Source: Minisyncoccota bacterium (GTDB lineage Bacteria > Patescibacteriota > Minisyncoccia > Phycocordibacterales > UBA2100). From it: a stretch of 7,292 bases of DNA. The position numbers were made by a program, and so were the translations under genes. Shown here in pieces: positions 4,893 to 7,292 of this stretch. Location of the stretch: positions 1-7,292 of the forward strand of contig JAGVDT010000119.1 of NCBI GenBank assembly GCA_020058565.1. Reading direction: 5' to 3'. The notes under the pieces are model-generated. The model ran no database searches. It saw nothing but the letters and a program-made list of their open reading frames with translations, and was not told the DNA's origin. Numbering within the stretch: position 1 is the first letter of the stretch; each line of letters opens with the position of its first letter.

Positions 4893-5134
4893 GCGCTTCA
4901 TAAATTCTTAATATCCTCCCTGAGAAAATTTGCGCAGAGGAACTGCTGGAGCTTGTGCCGCCTCCCTGCCGCATGAAATCAAGCCGGCCTCAAGGTGTGG
5001 CGCGTGCCGTGCATCGCGCGAGCATAGGACGCAACTAGTTGGCGGGGTAAAAGCCCACCAAGGTAAGACCACACTTCCAAATTCGAGAGACCTGCGTGCC
5101 GGGTCTTTTGTTTGCAGATGTATGGGCAGTTGAT
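4893..5134. other. GC-rich, hairpin-rich intergenic region between convergent genes
   Basis: No convincing gene. It contains GCGCG (5000-5004) / CGCGC (5015-5019) with a 10-nt loop, and TTGG-C-GGG (5039-5046) / CCC-A-CCAA (5054-5061) with loop GTAAAAG, followed by GGTAAGACC, then the terminator-like stem at 5085-5113. The density of stems and the lack of a reading frame suggest a possible structured RNA, but I could not match it to a known family. Confidence 0.3.
5085..5113 (+). terminator. probable terminator of the lysozyme-like gene
   Basis: AGACC (5088-5092) pairs with GGTCT (5102-5106) around a 9-nt loop, extendable by wobble and A-T pairs, and is followed by TTTGTTTG. It lies about 195 nt after the plus-strand stop codon, and just before the 3' end of the convergent exporter gene. 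The stem is short, so strength is uncertain. Confidence 0.35.
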
Positions 5135-6550
5135 TTAGTGCACAGGTGCGTGTGTGTGGCCTTCTCGTATCCGCAAAGAGAGAAGCGCCGCTCCGACGGT
5201 AATAATCGCCCCAACCATGAAAGCCAATTGGTATCCGTCGAGCAGCCCGACGCTGTGTGAGGCGCCTAGAGACACGACACGCATAGTCTCGAGCGAGGCC
5301 AGACTTGCGAGAATGGCGAGCCCGAGCGAGCCGCCCATCATAAACGCTGTGTTGAGTACGCCGGAGACCAGCCCGCTTTCTTCTTGTGATATTCCCGCGG
5401 TGCCCGCAAGGAGGACCGGGTTGAAAGAAAGTCCCGCCCCGATCCCGAGGAGACACATCGCCGGCAAAATGTGCATGAGGAAATCTCCGTTTATGGGCGC
5501 ATTTGCGAAAAACAAAAGCCCTATCGCTATGAGCATAAGCCCGATAAAAAGAGGATACTTTGTGCCGTAGCGCATAACTATCCTCGCTGAAAGCCCGAGC
5601 GAAAACACGGCCATTATCACGTTGGCGGGGAGAAACGAAAGACCGACTTGCATCGGCGTATATCCGAGAACTAATTGCATGTAGAGCGCGGAAAGGAAAA
5701 ACCACGCGAACATGCCGGCGGACCACAAGACACCGACCATACTGATGGTTGCGACGTTTCCTTTACGAAATATTTCGAGCGGCACCAGCGGGCCGCGTAT
5801 GATTCTTTCCACGAAAATAAACGCGGCGAAAAGAAGCACGGCGACCGTCAGATACGAAATTGTCCACGGCGAAAGCCACCCGATTTGGTTGCCGTTTACG
5901 ATCGCATAGACGGCAAGCATCAGCGAAAAAGTGACCGTGAGGGCGCCACCGAGATCCAGATGTCCCGGGTCGTTTTCGCGGCGCGAGTGTGGCAGAAGCG
6001 CGTAGCAGAGGGCAAAGACAATGACGCCTACGGGCATGTTGACGAGAAATATCCAATGCCAGTCGAATGCGCCGGTCAAAAGTCCGCCGAGAAATACGCC
6101 TATGGCGCCGCCCCCTGCCGCGACAAAACCGAATACGCCCATGGCTTTTGCGCGCTCGTCGTCTTTGACAAAAAGATTCATGATTATGGAAAGTGCCACG
6201 GCGGAAACCACTGCGCCGCCTAATCCCTGGACCGCGCGAGCCACGATGAGCACGCTTTGCGTGTTTGCGATTCCGCACGCAAGGGAAGCCAGCGTAAAAA
6301 TGGAAAGCCCTATCAGGAATACCCGTCGGTGTCCATAAATATCGCGGAGCCGCCCCCAAAGCAAAAGGAATCCCGAGAAAGTCAGCATGTAGGCGTTTAC
6401 TACCCACACAAGCGACGTATCCGTAAACTGAAGCGAAGATTTTATTGAAGGAAGCGCGACGTTGACGATGGTCGTATCGAGAATGATCATCAGGTCGCCC
6501 AGACAGAGCAGTATAAGCGCAACCCATCGCTTGTCCGGCGAAAAGAGCAT
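5135..6550 (-). CDS. DHA2-family (EmrB/QacA-type) MFS multidrug exporter
   Basis: A 471-residue inner-membrane proton-driven exporter of the major facilitator superfamily, DHA2 (14-helix) type; length fits. Visible motifs: the family signature LDTTIVNVALP (residues 24-34, Asp25 in helix 1), motif A GRLRDIYGHRR (66-76, Asp70), motif B VARAVQGLGGAVV (103-115, Arg105) and motif C region GFVAAGGGAIGVFLGG (141-156). Motif C has Val where the antiporter consensus GPxxGG has Pro, a variation I recall from actinobacterial-type members. The C-terminal tail has a His-rich end (GHTHAPVH). The substrate cannot be read from sequence. It starts 6 nt after the stop of the AHSA1-domain gene, so both are co-transcribed and probably translationally coupled. 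Confidence 0.92.
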   Translation of the reverse strand: MLFSPDKRWVALILLCLGDLMIILDTTIVNVALPSIKSSLQFTDTSLVWVVNAYMLTFSGFLLLWGRLRDIYGHRRVFLIGLSIFTLASLACGIANTQSVLIVARAVQGLGGAVVSAVALSIIMNLFVKDDERAKAMGVFGFVAAGGGAIGVFLGGLLTGAFDWHWIFLVNMPVGVIVFALCYALLPHSRRENDPGHLDLGGALTVTFSLMLAVYAIVNGNQIGWLSPWTISYLTVAVLLFAAFIFVERIIRGPLVPLEIFRKGNVATISMVGVLWSAGMFAWFFLSALYMQLVLGYTPMQVGLSFLPANVIMAVFSLGLSARIVMRYGTKYPLFIGLMLIAIGLLFFANAPINGDFLMHILPAMCLLGIGAGLSFNPVLLAGTAGISQEESGLVSGVLNTAFMMGGSLGLAILASLASLETMRVVSLGASHSVGLLDGYQLAFMVGAIITVGAALLSLRIREGHTHAPVH

Positions 6551-6556
6551 ATTTGT

Positions 6557-7078
6557 TTATTGCATCCTTTGAATTGCCCGAATCATGCGCTCAAAAAATG
6601 AATTGTACCCGTTTCTCAGTGGATCGCCGTACTGCTCTTTCGGCAGGTGCCCTTTCTGCGTAAAGGTCATTTCGGTTACGCCGACACGGTCGGTAAGCGT
6701 AAGCGTCACCGTCTCGTAGTTCGGGTTCCCGGCTTCCTCTATGGTGAAAACCAACTTTGCGGGGGAATTGATCTCGAGATATTTGCCGCGAAATGGCATG
6801 CGCGAGCCGTCTTGCGCATTGATCATGTCTGCCTGCCAAGCGCCGCCGACGCGGAGGTCTATCGAAGTGGTCTCGCGCGTAGCCGCGAGAGGGGGGACGC
6901 CAAACCATTCTGAAAGGTATTCAGGCTTCGTCCATGCGTCCCAAACTTTTTGGCGGTTGGCATCGATGATACGGGTGATGGTTATTTCTTGCTTGGATGT
7001 GCTCGAAAAAGAATAGGGCGCTTTTTTGGTTTGCAAAAGGCCCGCTAAGGCCGCGCCAAGGCGCCGGAGAATATGCAT
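6557..7078 (-). CDS. AHSA1/SRPBCC (START-like) domain protein
   Basis: A 173-residue protein with one SRPBCC fold of the AHSA1 type, a hydrophobic-ligand pocket family. Visible: the opening strand ITITRIIDANRQKVWDAW (residues 32-49), TKPEYLSEWFG (50-60), the central DLRVGGAWQADM (74-85), PFRGKYLEI (95-103) and a closing helix NGYNSFFERMIRAIQRMQ. The first 30 residues (MHILRRLGAALAGLLQ...) are extra to the domain: basic then hydrophobic, possibly a weak membrane anchor. It is first in an operon with the MFS exporter 6 nt downstream. It may bind or chaperone a small hydrophobic compound handled by the exporter (inference); the function of most such proteins is unknown. Upstream, TTGCAA and AATAAT form a promoter. 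Confidence 0.88.
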   Translation of the reverse strand: MHILRRLGAALAGLLQTKKAPYSFSSTSKQEITITRIIDANRQKVWDAWTKPEYLSEWFGVPPLAATRETTSIDLRVGGAWQADMINAQDGSRMPFRGKYLEINSPAKLVFTIEEAGNPNYETVTLTLTDRVGVTEMTFTQKGHLPKEQYGDPLRNGYNSFFERMIRAIQRMQ

Positions 7079-7087
7079 GGTGCTTTG

Positions 7088-7115
7088 ATTATTTCCTCTT
7101 ATTAGCTTTTTGCAA
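7088..7115 (-). promoter_or_regulatory. promoter of the AHSA1-exporter operon
   Basis: Read on the minus strand: TTGCAA (7115-7110), a 16-nt spacer, AATAAT (7093-7088). The ATG follows 9 nt later, so the predicted 5' leader would be only about 2-4 nt. AGAGG lies inside the spacer and is about 16 nt from the ATG, too far to be a ribosome binding site. Confidence 0.45.
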
Positions 7116-7194
7116 GACAGGCATGCGGATTTCCGCCGCTCTGGGTCAGGCCGGCTTTTTCACGACTTGCCTCGCACCGACATGCCGGAGCGGG

Positions 7195-7231
7195 TATACT
7201 AGACAAATTGCTCCGAAGCTCTGCTTCGGAG
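7195..7231 (+). promoter_or_regulatory. -10 box and leader hairpin before the gene at the window end
   Basis: TATACT (7195-7200) is a good -10 without a clear -35 at normal spacing. Just downstream CTCCGAAGC (7211-7219) pairs perfectly with GCTTCGGAG (7223-7231), 9 bp with a TCT loop. The 3' arm carries the GGAG of a GGAGG (7228-7232) that lies 16 nt from the next ATG. It may be an attenuator-like or stabilising leader structure. Confidence 0.35.
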
Positions 7232-7248
7232 GCAACGGAATCCGGTGT

Positions 7249-7292
7249 ATGTTTCTTGCATGGAGGATCGGCATATCCGGAAGAGCCACAAC
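7249..7292 (+). CDS. possible start of a partial gene (cut by window end)
   Basis: ATG at 7249 opens a frame MFLAWRIGISGRAT that runs off the window; a second ATG at 7260 opens another frame, MEDRHIRKSHN, also open to the end. Too short to recognise. The promoter-like box and hairpin upstream suggest a plus-strand transcript here, divergent from the AHSA1 gene, but which frame is used cannot be decided. Confidence 0.25.
   Translation, partial: MFLAWRIGISGRAT

Noticed and set aside
4930..5110. RNase P RNA, suggested by AGAGGAA..., GGGGTAAAAGCCC and CCAAAT words
   Set aside because: The region is too short, the order of conserved blocks does not hold, and the conserved 3' block (ACAGAA-CCGGCTTA type) is absent.
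4908..5726. 272-residue minus-strand reading frame
   Set aside because: It is a frame-shifted shadow of the exporter gene, very rich in Arg and His, with no domain pattern.
5763..6527. 254-residue minus-strand reading frame
   Set aside because: It lies wholly inside the exporter gene in another frame and has arginine-rich, low-plausibility composition.
1..7292. CRISPR array, toxin-antitoxin pair, integrase or transposase gene
   Set aside because: No regularly spaced direct repeats and no protein with recognisable nuclease, integrase, transposase or toxin motifs were found on either strand.

Overview
The window looks like a chromosomal piece of a Candidate Phyla Radiation (Patescibacteria, probably Parcubacteria-like) bacterium. 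This is inferred from gene content: a small secreted lysozyme-like protein fused to a peptidoglycan-binding domain, a DUF5679 zinc ribbon next to a YgjP-type metallopeptidase, DUF378 and DUF1761 membrane proteins, short genes and few Shine-Dalgarno sites. No rRNA, tRNA, ribosomal protein or complete mobile element is present to fix the taxonomy.

Left part (1-1583): a minus-strand alpha/beta hydrolase that lacks its C-terminal catalytic histidine region and ends inside a GC-rich palindrome; a divergent 75-residue coiled-coil protein; and a minus-strand DUF1761 membrane protein. The hydrolase and the coiled-coil gene share a 79-bp divergent promoter region. Positions 1584-2067 hold no gene but contain a long imperfect palindromic repeat followed by a structured leader of three successive hairpins.

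Middle (2068-4892): DUF378 membrane protein, a perfect 30-bp palindrome, an orphan CheY-like receiver protein, then a likely DUF5679 / YgjP-metallopeptidase operon on the plus strand. A small unrecognised minus-strand gene (3704-3985) overlaps the YgjP gene tail to tail and is divergent from a secreted lysozyme/PG-binding gene (4033-4892), which is split by a one-base frameshift.

Right part (4893-7292): a 242-bp GC-rich, hairpin-rich intergenic stretch between convergent genes, then a two-gene minus-strand operon (AHSA1/START-domain protein followed by a 471-residue DHA2-family drug exporter), and finally a plus-strand leader with a strong hairpin and the possible first codons of a gene cut by the window end.

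The most interesting cross-gene pattern is promoter geometry. Three genes (hydrolase, 75-residue protein, lysozyme) have an extended -10 box (TGnTANNNT) ending exactly 6 nt before the ATG, and the receiver gene has a plain TANNNT at the same distance. That places the expected transcription start on the start codon, so these mRNAs are predicted to be leaderless. I did not find one obvious multi-gene novel system; the genes look mainly like independent housekeeping, envelope and stress functions.
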